A stretch of 15,065 nucleotides of DNA from Candidatus Abyssobacteria bacterium SURF_5. Its GTDB lineage: Bacteria > Abyssobacteria > SURF-5. Shown one piece after another: positions 6,769 through 13,529 of this stretch; the stretch's first letter is position 1, and each line of letters opens with the position of its first letter. The stretch is taken from contig QZKU01000021.1 in NCBI GenBank assembly GCA_003598085.1, forward strand, positions 1-15,065, in the 5' to 3' direction. Below the pieces are notes generated by a model. That model was not told the origin of the DNA, made no database searches, and saw only the letters and a program-made list of their open reading frames with translations. The position numbers and the translations under genes were made by a program.

Positions 6769-7611
6769 ATGATCGCTACCGTCCATAGAAGTCGATGCCG
6801 GAATAAGGGTGGTTTCACCCTCATAGAATTGATGGTTGTCATGGCGATCATCGTGATCCTGGCGAGTATGCTGTTGCCGGCCCTGCAGAAGGCGAGAGAG
6901 TCGTCGCGACGGACCGTTTGCGCGAGCAATCTGAAACAGATCGGCCTGGCATTATCTCTTTATGCCGAGGAGAACAGGGGATGGTATCCCCCAAAAGACG
7001 ATATTTTCGAGAATATGACAGTGGAAGGCAAGTCCATCTTTCCGGAATACATCAGCGACTTGAATGTATTCGGCTGTCCCTCCAGCCTCTATTTTGAAAA
7101 AGATACAACCTTCACTCGTGACGGCACACAAGATCCTGAGTGCCTGACAAGCATCAGCTACATCTATACCGGCTATCTGATCACGAATGATACGGAGGCG
7201 GAGGCGGGGCGGGAAGCTGCGCTGAACGGGTTCGGACAGCAGTTTGGTGCTTATCCTACTGAAACGAGGGATGACGATATCGACTTGAGCAAGATCGGCT
7301 GGGATGGGAAAGGGAATCTGGGCTCCAACATAATTTTCCGGACCAGGACGCAAGTGGAGGACATTTTCTTCCAAGATATCTGGTACGTGCCGGCGCGAGG
7401 CGTCCCGCTCATCTGCGACCAGGTCGGGCCAAGCCTCATGTTTTTCAGCCACCGGCCATTCGGCGCGAACGTGTGCTACATGGACGGGCACGTCGAGTTC
7501 ATCAAATACGTGCAGCCACTGAAACCGCAAAATTTCCCAGTCAGCCCCTTCATGGCGCAGTTCGCCCAGGAGTTGCAGCCGCCCGACCTGTCGGCTATCG
7601 GCTGCAAGTAA
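6769..7611 (+). CDS. prepilin-type N-terminal methylation / H-x-DG domain protein (pseudopilin-like)
   Basis: A 280-residue type IV/II pseudopilin-like protein. A short basic leader (residues 1-15, ending NKGG) is followed by the prepilin peptidase motif [20 protein letters not shown], with Glu20 as mature residue +5. The hydrophobic helix is about 16-38. After it comes [27 protein letters not shown], typical of the large family annotated as prepilin-type processing-associated H-X9-DG proteins. The C-terminal signature is [18 protein letters not shown], where H and DG are 10 residues apart instead of 9. The family is abundant in Planctomycetes, Verrucomicrobia and relatives; its precise function is unknown, but it should be exported and inserted by a type II or IV pilus-like apparatus. 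The ATG at 6769 has AGAGGG immediately before it and another purine-rich site further upstream. It is 19 bp after the propeller gene and 7 bp before the membrane-protein gene. Confidence 0.9.
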   Translation: MIATVHRSRCRNKGGFTLIELMVVMAIIVILASMLLPALQKARESSRRTVCASNLKQIGLALSLYAEENRGWYPPKDDIFENMTVEGKSIFPEYISDLNVFGCPSSLYFEKDTTFTRDGTQDPECLTSISYIYTGYLITNDTEAEAGREAALNGFGQQFGAYPTETRDDDIDLSKIGWDGKGNLGSNIIFRTRTQVEDIFFQDIWYVPARGVPLICDQVGPSLMFFSHRPFGANVCYMDGHVEFIKYVQPLKPQNFPVSPFMAQFAQELQPPDLSAIGCK

Positions 7612-7618
7612 GGCAGAT

Positions 7619-8140
7619 ATGGCGAGAGCGTTCATCGGTCTACTCATCATCGGCACAGCAGCTTTTTCTCTTTATCTGACGCCGGCGCCGGTGTCCAAAA
7701 AAAGCCCTCTTCATTTTCTGCAATTCTTCGTGCTCATAGCCGTTGCGGTGACAGGCTCGTTCATGACGCTCCCGTTTCTCTTTCAGTGGCGGCTGCCGCT
7801 GCAGCAGGGATTGGGAAGCAACGAGATGCTGCTGCTCCGCGGCCTCTTCATGATCACGGCCGCCCTGCTCGCAATCATCATGAACAAGTCGAAAGCAATG
7901 CGGGACATGTTGTGGATAAGCGCTATCGCGCTCCTGGCGGCAGGTATTCCCGAGATTTTCCGGGTGCTCATAATCCTGAACGATACCGTAAACGGAATCC
8001 TGCAATACGGCAACGTGCCAATGAAAATGGTATACCGAACGATTTACCCTTTTCTGATCCTCTTTTCGGTCAGCGCAGCAATGATCCTGCTGGGTGCAGT
8101 TTCTCTTCTCAGAGAAATCTACAGGTTTTTCATTCAGTAA
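7619..8140 (+). CDS. five-helix integral membrane protein of unknown function
   Basis: A 173-residue hydrophobic protein that I do not recognise. Predicted membrane segments by hydrophobicity are about residues 3-20, 32-52, 70-88, 97-119 and 141-163. Short charged loops lie between them, for example MNKSKAMRD after the third segment. No catalytic or ligand-binding motif is evident. The start at 7619 is 7 bp after the pseudopilin stop, and that stop codon overlaps an AAGG Shine-Dalgarno site, which points to co-transcription and coupled translation. With the propeller and pseudopilin genes upstream it forms a three-gene set of envelope-located products. A role as a membrane partner of the other two is plausible but unproven. 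Confidence 0.7.
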   Translation: MARAFIGLLIIGTAAFSLYLTPAPVSKKSPLHFLQFFVLIAVAVTGSFMTLPFLFQWRLPLQQGLGSNEMLLLRGLFMITAALLAIIMNKSKAMRDMLWISAIALLAAGIPEIFRVLIILNDTVNGILQYGNVPMKMVYRTIYPFLILFSVSAAMILLGAVSLLREIYRFFIQ

Positions 8141-8196
8141 CTCTTTCATTCGATCTTAATCGTTACTTGTGCTCCTCATCTGCCCAAGAACTGAAG

Positions 8197-8225
8197 TTGC
8201 TTCTGTTTTCGTTTCATCGTATAAT
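8197..8225 (+). promoter_or_regulatory. likely promoter for the class-III aminotransferase gene
   Basis: A perfect TATAAT (8220-8225) lies 17 bases after TTGCTT (8197-8202), a 3/6 match to the -35 box. It sits in the 145-bp gap after the membrane-protein gene and would give a leader of about 55 bases before the ATG at 8286. This suggests that the aminotransferase is not strictly part of the upstream operon. Confidence 0.45.
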
Positions 8226-8285
8226 CAGGGCTGGTTCAGGTATATCTATTTTCTTCTATTCCCCCACTTTCAGAGAGGAATTCGA

Positions 8286-9596
8286 ATGGAATACTCAATC
8301 AACACAAAGAAATCGAAGAGGCTGTACAAACGGGCGGAAAAAGTGCTGCCCGGCGGCGTTTCCCACAACCTGCGTTTCAGCCAGCCGTATCCGGTGTATA
8401 TCAAGGAGGCATACGGCGGCAAATTCCGAGACGTCGACGGCAACGAGTTCATCGATTACTGGGACGGCCATTCCGGCCTGATCCTCGGACATAATCCGCC
8501 GGAGATCGTGAAGGCCCTCAAGCGCGCGGTGCCAAAAGGGACTCACTGGGGATTTGTGAACCGGCACGAGGTCGAACTGGCCGAACTGGTGTGCGAGGTG
8601 GTTCCCTCCGCGGAGATGGTGCGCTTTTGCTGCTCCGGCACCGAAGCCACGATGTATGCCGTCCGCCTCGCCCGCGCGTTCACCGGCAAGAAGACGATGC
8701 TGAAGGCGATCGGCGGATGGCACGGCAGCAACCCCGACCTGTCGGTCGCGGTTCAGCCGCCGTACGACATGCCGGAAAGCATGGGCCTGTTGCCCGAACT
8801 GCGGCAGTACATGCGGGCGTTCCCGATAAACGATCTCGAAGCGGTCAAGCAGATCGTAGCCGAGGTCGGCGACGATTTCGCAGGGATCATTGTCGAGCCG
8901 ATCGTGACCTCCGGCGGCGGAGTCGCCTGCAAGCCCGAGTTCCTTCGCGGCCTGCGCGAGCTGACACGCGAGAAGGGGGCGGTCCTGATTTTCGACGAGG
9001 TGATCACCGGCTTCAGGCTTGCGCCCGGCGGTGGGCAGGAATATTTCGGCGTGACGCCCGATCTGTGCACCATGGGCAAGAACCTGTGCGGCGGAATGCC
9101 ATGCGGCGCAATCGCAGGAAGACGCGACATCATGAGCCTGGCAGACCCGCGCCGCTCGATGGTTAAGGACGAGAAGGTCTTCATCGGTGGCGGCACTTAC
9201 TCCGCGAATCCTTTATCCATGATTGCGGGTAAGACTGCGGTGACCATCTATCGCGACAGGCGCGACGAGATTTACCCCGTCCTCGAGAAACGGGCAGACC
9301 GGCTGCGCAAAGGGATCATGGAGGCGATGGGCGATTGCGGAATCAATGCGTACGCGCAGGGAATATCGTCGCTGTTTATCGTCCTGTTCCCGCACGAGCC
9401 GAATCCGGAGATCAATACCATCATGGATGTTTTCATGAAGACCGATCTCTTCAAGAACATGGAGTTTCAGTTCCGCATGCTCAACCACGGCATCTACCTG
9501 GTGCACGGCGGCGGAAGCCTGTGCACCGAGCATTCCGAAGCGGATATCGACAAGACCATCGAGGCCGCCGCGCAGGTGGCGAAGGAGATGGCGTAA
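8286..9596 (+). CDS. class-III PLP aminotransferase, glutamate-1-semialdehyde aminomutase-like
   Basis: A 436-residue fold-type I PLP enzyme. Visible features are LPGGVSHNLRF (21-31), the substrate/PLP region SGTEATMYAVRLAR (117-130), GGWHGS (143-148), the PLP-pyridine Asp in FDEVITGFR (Asp237), and the Schiff-base lysine in TMGKNLCGGMP (Lys265). The overall layout follows glutamate-1-semialdehyde 2,1-aminomutase (HemL). However, the usual GGYHGH is GGWHGS, the GTSFG-type motif is GTHWG, and no haem gene is nearby, so it is probably a paralogue acting on another amino or keto acid. The start at 8286 (MEYSINT) has AGAGGAA about 6 bases upstream. An in-frame extension to 8169 would run through the promoter and does not resemble the family. 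Confidence 0.88.
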   Translation: MEYSINTKKSKRLYKRAEKVLPGGVSHNLRFSQPYPVYIKEAYGGKFRDVDGNEFIDYWDGHSGLILGHNPPEIVKALKRAVPKGTHWGFVNRHEVELAELVCEVVPSAEMVRFCCSGTEATMYAVRLARAFTGKKTMLKAIGGWHGSNPDLSVAVQPPYDMPESMGLLPELRQYMRAFPINDLEAVKQIVAEVGDDFAGIIVEPIVTSGGGVACKPEFLRGLRELTREKGAVLIFDEVITGFRLAPGGGQEYFGVTPDLCTMGKNLCGGMPCGAIAGRRDIMSLADPRRSMVKDEKVFIGGGTYSANPLSMIAGKTAVTIYRDRRDEIYPVLEKRADRLRKGIMEAMGDCGINAYAQGISSLFIVLFPHEPNPEINTIMDVFMKTDLFKNMEFQFRMLNHGIYLVHGGGSLCTEHSEADIDKTIEAAAQVAKEMA

Positions 9597-9624
9597 TACG
9601 CAGTAAGTGGCCCATGCCGGTTCA

Positions 9625-9650
9625 GGCCGATAGTCCTTGACTATGTGGCC
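9625..9650 (+). terminator. stem-loop after the aminotransferase gene
   Basis: GGCC-ATAGTC (9625-9635) pairs with GACTAT-GGCC (9639-9650) across a CTT loop with a small bulge. It lies 28 bases after the stop codon. No U-run follows directly, so it may be a weak or Rho-assisted terminator, or an RNA-stabilising hairpin. Confidence 0.4.
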
Positions 9651-9656
9651 CATCTG

Positions 9657-9933
9657 AAAAGCCTGTCAGTTTTTCTCGGTACGGGCGGCCAGTAAGTACA
9701 TGTTTTCTAAACAAGTCCGTCAATTGTTTTTCGCAGAAGACGGCCCCGGCTAATAGGGATCGTCTAAACGAATTTTCAATTGGTTTCCGTAGGGGCGATC
9801 GGAACAATACGGATTCTTTAAACAAGCCTGTCAATGGGTTTTCGCAGGGGACGGCCCGGGTAATGTGGATCGTCTAAAGGGTTTTTCGATTGTTTTTTGT
9901 AGGGGCGGCCCCATGTGGCCGCCCGATGCGTCT
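9657..9933. repeat. five degenerate tandem repeats of about 56 bp
   Basis: Units begin at 9657, 9709, 9766, 9820 and 9876, with periods of 52 to 58 bases. The common pattern is AAACAAG-CCTGTCAATTG-TTTTCGCAGGGG-CGGCC, then a variable part, then GGATCGTCT. Units 2 and 4 are the most alike. The last unit contains a perfect 8-bp hairpin (GGGCGGCC at 9903-9910 and GGCCGCCC at 9917-9924) resembling dispersed REP-type elements. The array ends 19 bp before the reductase start and contains no gene. Confidence 0.65.
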
Positions 9934-9952
9934 TATATGCGGAGAAGAATCC

Positions 9953-10777
9953 ATGGATATCAACGGAAAATGCGCCATCGTCTCGGGCGGCTCGCTGGGA
10001 ATAGGGAGAGCCATTGCGGATGAGCTCGCGAAACTCGGCGCCAATGTGTTTCTGATAGCCCGGCGCGAAGAACCGCTCGCGGCTGCGACCGAGGAATTGA
10101 AACGAGCGGCTGTGAATCCCGCGCAGAAGTTCGGGTATTATCGCGCCGATGTTTCGAACCTCGATGCTGTCATAGCGGCCGTCAAGGCGGCAGAGGCCCA
10201 GTGCGGTCCTCCGGCCGTCCTTGTCAATTCGGCCGGCTTCTCTCTGCCCGGCTACGTCGAAAAGCTGCCCGTCTCGGATATCGAAACCGAAATCAAAGTG
10301 AATTACCTGGGCACCGTTTACACGGTGAAACAGGTTGTCGGCGGCATGATCGAGAGAAAACAGGGCTGGATACTGAATATCTCGAGCCTTGCCGGCCTGA
10401 AGGGGATATTCGGATTCACCGGCTACAGCGGCTCGAAGTTCGCCGTTTTCGGATTTTCGGAGGCGCTGAGGAGCGAGCTTCGCCCTCACGGAGTCCATGT
10501 GTCGGTGCTGTGTCCGCCGGACGTCGATACGGAACGCTTCAAAAACGATACGAGAGAAAAGCCGCTGGAAAACCTGAGGATCTCCAAAGGCGCCAAGCTG
10601 ATGCACGCCGACGAAGTCGCGCGCGCGGCGATCAGAGGGATGGAGAAAGGCTCGTTCATTATCATTCCCGGCTTTTCAGGAAAGCTGCTGCACGTCGCGA
10701 ACCGATTCGTCCCCTGGCTGGTCGACATGTCTTTGAACCGTACCATCGATCAGGCGAGGAAGGAGCGGGGCCTGTAG
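9953..10777 (+). CDS. short-chain dehydrogenase resembling 3-ketodihydrosphingosine reductase
   Basis: A 274-residue classical SDR. It has the NADP-binding motif SGGSLGIGRA (11-20), Arg37/Arg38 after strand 2 (favouring NADPH), NSAG (92-95) and the catalytic set Ser145, Tyr158, Lys162 (YSGSK). The region NYLGTVY (117-123) and the stretch from GIFGFTGYS to CPPDVDTERF...REKPLEN (151-207) closely follow eukaryotic KDSR, where the equivalents are NYLGSVY, GLFGFTAYS and PPDTDTPGF...KPLE. In that family the enzyme reduces 3-ketosphinganine to sphinganine. The hydrophobic C-terminal region (about 234-256) could be membrane-associated. No serine palmitoyltransferase or ceramide synthase is in the window, so a sphingolipid role is inference; another ketoacyl lipid substrate is possible. 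The start at 9953 has GGAGAAG about 6 bases upstream; extension to 9890 would run into repeats. Confidence 0.87.
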   Translation: MDINGKCAIVSGGSLGIGRAIADELAKLGANVFLIARREEPLAAATEELKRAAVNPAQKFGYYRADVSNLDAVIAAVKAAEAQCGPPAVLVNSAGFSLPGYVEKLPVSDIETEIKVNYLGTVYTVKQVVGGMIERKQGWILNISSLAGLKGIFGFTGYSGSKFAVFGFSEALRSELRPHGVHVSVLCPPDVDTERFKNDTREKPLENLRISKGAKLMHADEVARAAIRGMEKGSFIIIPGFSGKLLHVANRFVPWLVDMSLNRTIDQARKERGL

Positions 10778-10865
10778 ATACGGATCGATCTCGCCGTGGC
10801 TGGTGAAAAAACTGCGACGACCAAAGTTTTGCCCGCCGGATTGCGTCAGGCGAGCTCGACGAAAA

Positions 10866-10883
10866 CCCGAAGGGTCGCGACCC
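10866..10883 (-). terminator. GC-rich palindromes between the convergent reductase and HEPN genes
   Basis: GGGTCGCGACCC (10872-10883) is a perfect 12-bp palindrome directly after the HEPN stop. On the minus strand an overlapping small hairpin, ACCC-TTC-GGGT, is followed by TTTCG. Either could help end the two converging transcripts. The hairpins are short, so this is tentative. Confidence 0.3.
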
Positions 10884-10884
10884 G

Positions 10885-11295
10885 TTACGTTTGACCCTTT
10901 ATTGTTGCGAGAATTTCTTTTCGCACCTTACCCGCAAGTTCGACCGCCAAGTGGGCCTCATTCGCACTCAGTTCCGGGATATCTCCGGGATATCGGATTT
11001 CGACTCCATAGGGGTTCAAAGCGCGAATGTCCTGAAGCGACTGAGCCAACGCCGGGGCGACCGGCTCCAGAAGGTCGAGAATTTCAACCAAGTCGTGTGT
11101 CTTGGGAAAGTCGATTTGGTGATAAACGAGGAAAGCTTTCAGGTATTTCTCGGCGGCCTGTTGACTGTGAAAACCCACAGCGCCGAGATATGGCGAATGC
11201 TCTGAAAGAAGGTGTTCGGCCAACCCGAAATCTTCTTCAGCTTTGGCAAGCCATTGCTTGACAAGCTGGCGCTTTGCTTGCTCAGGCGGCTTCAT
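10885..11295 (-). CDS. HEPN-domain protein, putative toxin of an MNT/HEPN pair
   Basis: A 136-residue all-helical HEPN-domain protein (PF05168 type). Signatures are WLAKAEEDFGLAEHLL (15-30), the central FHSQQAAEKYLKAFLVYH (42-59) and PKTHDLVEILDLL (64-76), all classic for HEPN proteins paired with minimal nucleotidyltransferases. In characterised pairs HEPN is the RNase-type toxin and MNT neutralises it, in some cases by AMPylating it. The canonical Rx4-6H catalytic motif is not obvious here, as in many members of this subgroup, so toxicity is not assured. The start at 11295 overlaps the end of the MNT gene by 14 bases, a typical arrangement for this pair. It ends convergent to the reductase gene. 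Confidence 0.87.
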   Translation of the reverse strand: MKPPEQAKRQLVKQWLAKAEEDFGLAEHLLSEHSPYLGAVGFHSQQAAEKYLKAFLVYHQIDFPKTHDLVEILDLLEPVAPALAQSLQDIRALNPYGVEIRYPGDIPELSANEAHLAVELAGKVRKEILATIKGQT

Positions 11296-11602
11296 AGATT
11301 ACCCTGCCCGATCTGTTGGCGGGATAGGCAATTCCGCCGATGATGCTCTTGGTTTCCTCAAAACGCTCGGTCGGCATCACAATAACGTCGAAAGGATAGC
11401 CGAGTCCTCGGAGAGCATCACGCAGGCGCACACTTTCCTCGCGAACGTTGCCCGGCGAATCCTCCAGGATGAGGAGGTCAATATCACTGTCGCGGGTCAT
11501 CCCGCCTGTGCTCGCGGAACCGAACAGAATAATGCGGTTCGGGCTGGCGATAGCCAATATTCGCCGTACGATCTCGTTGACCAGCTTTTCGTCTATGCCC
11601 AC
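11282..11602 (-). CDS. minimal nucleotidyltransferase (MNT-domain) antitoxin-type protein, GTG start
   Basis: A 106-residue MNT protein of the DNA polymerase beta superfamily. The nucleotidyltransferase motif is ILFGSASTGGMTRDSDIDLLIL (GS...SDxD; the two Asp bind metal), followed by DVIVM with a third acidic residue. I chose GTG at 11602 (VGIDEKLVNEIVRRI). Most MNT proteins begin with this short helix, GAGGG lies about 5 bases upstream, and a promoter at 11639-11667 would start transcription near 11632. Translation from the first ATG (11779) or from 11659 would begin upstream of or inside that promoter and add unrelated residues. It is co-transcribed with the overlapping HEPN gene. In such modules MNT usually acts as the antitoxin. 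Confidence 0.87.
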   Translation of the reverse strand: MGIDEKLVNEIVRRILAIASPNRIILFGSASTGGMTRDSDIDLLILEDSPGNVREESVRLRDALRGLGYPFDVIVMPTERFEETKSIIGGIAYPANRSGRVIYEAA

Positions 11603-11638
11603 GGTTCCCTCGATTCTTATTTGTCCCACCTTTTTCTT

Positions 11639-11667
11639 ATCATACACAGAACATATCATGGAGTCAA
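11639..11667 (-). promoter_or_regulatory. sigma70 promoter of the MNT/HEPN operon
   Basis: On the minus strand TTGACT (11662-11667) and TATGAT (11639-11644) are separated by exactly 17 bases, each a 5/6 consensus match. The predicted leader to the GTG start at 11602 is about 30 bases. This placement decides in favour of the short MNT start. Confidence 0.6.
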
Positions 11668-11791
11668 AGAAACTGATAGGATTCGAAGATCGAAAAATCT
11701 GGTGGCGAAGAACGTCAGCGAACTCAATGATAGATTCGGACGAATTGATCACGGTTCGGCTTAGAAGAGCGCCATCCAATACGTTCTTGTA

Positions 11792-12745
11792 TCAATCATG
11801 AAACTCAAGGACATGCCTTGCGAATTCCTGCGGAAATTCTTCTTGCGGCAGGTGGCCGCACCCCGGAAGAATGACCAGCTTTGAACCGGCGATATCTTCG
11901 TGAAAATTATAGGCGTTTTCCGCGGGAATCCAAGTGTCATTCTCGCCCCAAACGATGAGCGCCGGCAGCGTGAGCGAAGGGATTTTCGCGGCCCATTCCT
12001 TCAGGTCTTCGCTCGAACCCCGCATCCGCGCGAGCACGGCGCGCATGCCGCCCTCGGTTTTCAGCGGATAATAATACATATCAACCGTATGATCTGTTAC
12101 TTTTGAGTCCTCACAATACGCGCTTTCAAGCGAGGAGCGGATTTGGCCGCGCGAAGCGAAAAAACCGAACCGTTCGCCTACGCCCGGCAGGCGCCCCAAT
12201 CTCAGCAGGAAAGGCAGTCCCTTGTGCTTTCCCGAGTCCTTCGAGGGATAGCCGGAGGCATCGACCAGAATGAGCTTGCTCACGCGGTCGGGGTACTTGA
12301 GCGCCGTGCGCCAGGAGATGTTTCCGCCCATCGAGTTGCCGCAAAGGACGGCGGACTTGATATTAAGAGCGTCCATGAAACCAATCATGAAATCCGCGTA
12401 ACGGTCAACGGTATACTCGATGGCGGGCTTTTCTGAGAAGCCGAAGCCCTCAAGATCGAGCGAGTACACGCGGTGCTGCTGAGCAATCGCGTCGAGACAG
12501 GCGCTCCACGTATAGAGCGATGAAGAAAACCCGTGAATGAAGATGATCGGCTCGTCTTCCTGGCCTTTCGCTACATAATGCGTGCGCACGCCGTTCACAT
12601 CCACGAAAGCGGCATCTTTTGCGAGGACGCCCAACTCCATGAGCTTCGTCTCGGACAGCGGCCGCGCAATCAGCGGTCCCGCCGCCGCCAGGAGCACCAA
12701 CGCGCCGATAAGAATTCCCACTGCGATTCCAAATTTTTTCAGCAT
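11792..12745 (-). CDS. membrane-anchored alpha/beta hydrolase
   Basis: A 317-residue alpha/beta-hydrolase-fold enzyme. An N-terminal hydrophobic segment (about residues 5-23) is probably a signal anchor, so the catalytic domain should face the periplasm or outer side. The oxyanion-hole HGF is at 71-73, the nucleophile elbow is GNSMGG (Ser138), the acid is Asp270 in VWGENDTWIP, and the base is His298 in PGCGHLP. The lid region (about 165-250) carries no signature that fixes the substrate; relatives include esterases, haloalkane dehalogenase-like enzymes and C-C bond hydrolases. A Ser nucleophile rules out dehalogenase chemistry. I chose the ATG at 12745 (MLKKFGI) because it has GGGGGGAAAG upstream and a promoter at 12792-12820; the longer frame to 12820 starts inside that promoter. 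It is monocistronic. Confidence 0.87.
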   Translation of the reverse strand: MLKKFGIAVGILIGALVLLAAAGPLIARPLSETKLMELGVLAKDAAFVDVNGVRTHYVAKGQEDEPIIFIHGFSSSLYTWSACLDAIAQQHRVYSLDLEGFGFSEKPAIEYTVDRYADFMIGFMDALNIKSAVLCGNSMGGNISWRTALKYPDRVSKLILVDASGYPSKDSGKHKGLPFLLRLGRLPGVGERFGFFASRGQIRSSLESAYCEDSKVTDHTVDMYYYPLKTEGGMRAVLARMRGSSEDLKEWAAKIPSLTLPALIVWGENDTWIPAENAYNFHEDIAGSKLVILPGCGHLPQEEFPQEFARHVLEFHD

Positions 12746-12791
12746 GTTCTTTCCCCCCAAGATCTGCATTGGCCGCACGATGGTTGCAACG

Positions 12792-12820
12792 ATTCTATCA
12801 CCACAAGAAAAAGGCGTCAA
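12792..12820 (-). promoter_or_regulatory. sigma70 promoter of the alpha/beta hydrolase gene
   Basis: On the minus strand TTGACG (12815-12820) and TAGAAT (12792-12797) are separated by 17 bases, each 5/6 to consensus. It predicts transcription from about 12785 and a 40-base leader to the ATG at 12745. Confidence 0.6.
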
Positions 12821-12866
12821 AAATTTAGTGAACGTTGGCGCCCGAAACGGATTCAGAATTCAATAT

Positions 12867-12957
12867 GTAGCGCAGGCTTCCGGATGTAGCGCAGGCTTTC
12901 AGCCTGCAAGGCTTTCTCACAAATTACGGGATGAAGCAGGCAAGATGCCTGCGCTAC
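12867..12957. repeat. GTAGCGCAGGC REP-like repeats, direct and inverted
   Basis: GTAGCGCAGGC occurs at 12867-12877 and 12886-12896, and its complement GCCTGCGCTAC at 12947-12957. Internal hairpins are GCAGGC-TTTCA-GCCTGC (12891-12907) and GCAGGC-AAGAT-GCCTGC (12936-12952). The head-to-head pair resembles a bacterial interspersed mosaic element made of REP units. The element is non-coding. Confidence 0.65.
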
Positions 12958-13105
12958 GGTCACCAAAAGTCTTGGGCCTGAGGACAGCCTGCTAAACCGC
13001 CCGGGAAAATGGGAGGCATCCGGAAGGTAGGGCCGAATTCATTCGGCCTCTCTTGCAGTGCAAGCCCGGAGACTGTGCGAATGAATTCACACCTACCGGA
13101 AAGCG
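12926..13105. repeat. ~180-bp REP-type direct repeat, copy 1
   Basis: Begins ACGGGATGAAGCAGG and ends CCTACCGGAAAGCG. It includes two hairpins in opposite order: GGCCGAATTCATTCGGCC (13031-13048) and GTGCGAATGAATTCACAC (13075-13092), flanked by GGTAGG on the left and CCTACC on the right, so the right half is itself an inverted REP pair. Copy 2 lies about 210 bp downstream. No transposase is encoded. Confidence 0.75.
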
Positions 13106-13136
13106 GTATTCTCCGCAGTTTCCTCTCCTTTCAGGT

Positions 13137-13315
13137 ACGAAATGAAGCAGGCAGGATGCCTCGCTACGGTCGCTAAAAGTCTTGGGCCTGAGGACAGCCT
13201 GCTAAACCGCCCGGGAAAATGGGAGGCGCCCGGAAGGTAGGTAGGGCCGAATTCATTCGGCCTCTCCTGCAGTGCTCGGAGACTGTGCGAATGAATTCGC
13301 ACCTACCGGAAAGCG
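13137..13315. repeat. ~180-bp REP-type direct repeat, copy 2
   Basis: Nearly identical to copy 1 (12926-13105). It differs by a few substitutions, a GGTA duplication before the first hairpin, a short deletion between the hairpins and one base lost near its start. Hairpins are at 13245-13262 and 13285-13302; the second is more perfect here (GTGCGAA-TGAA-TTCGCAC). Short frames through this DNA are not genes. Confidence 0.75.
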
Positions 13316-13454
13316 ATTCCCGCCCATTTCGCCGATACTTGGGAGTTGTAATGATTTCGGACCTTAACTTCGCTGTGCGAGACAGGTCTGACCTGGTTTC
13401 GGCGCGGTCCGGCTCTATTAATCCGTGTCTTAATATATGCCCTCGATTCGGTGT

Positions 13455-13483
13455 TTGGCTTCTTTACAAATCCATGCTATAAT
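13455..13483 (+). promoter_or_regulatory. promoter of threonine synthase
   Basis: TATAAT (13478-13483) is perfect and lies 17 bases after TTGGCT (13455-13460), a 4/6 match. The predicted start near 13490 gives a leader of about 40 bases to the GTG start at 13530. No attenuator or leader peptide was seen in that leader. Confidence 0.55.
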
Positions 13484-13529
13484 TCCCTTGGTAATTAAGT
13501 AATCGTCGCGGTGAACTGCGGGAAAGCTT

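Noticed and set aside
8169-8285. Extended N-terminus for the aminotransferase
   Set aside because: Runs through the putative promoter at 8197-8225 and has no family similarity; the ATG at 8286 has a good ribosome-binding site.
8591-9166. A 191-codon Arg-rich frame inside the aminotransferase gene
   Set aside because: Frame-shifted shadow of the aminotransferase, with the composition expected of a +2 frame in GC-rich DNA.
9622-9834. A minus-strand frame with repeated Phe/Arg/Lys motifs (70 codons)
   Set aside because: It is the translation of the ~56-bp DNA repeats; the repeat lengths vary out of frame, so it is not a protein repeat under selection.
9657-9933. CRISPR array
   Set aside because: Units are degenerate and contiguous, with no constant repeat separated by unique spacers, and no cas genes are nearby.
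11603-11779. N-terminal extension of the MNT protein
   Set aside because: It contains the operon promoter and lacks family similarity; the GTG at 11602 has a better ribosome-binding site.
13093-13482. Short frames within the intergenic repeat region
   Set aside because: They read through REP hairpins and differ between the two repeat copies because of indels.
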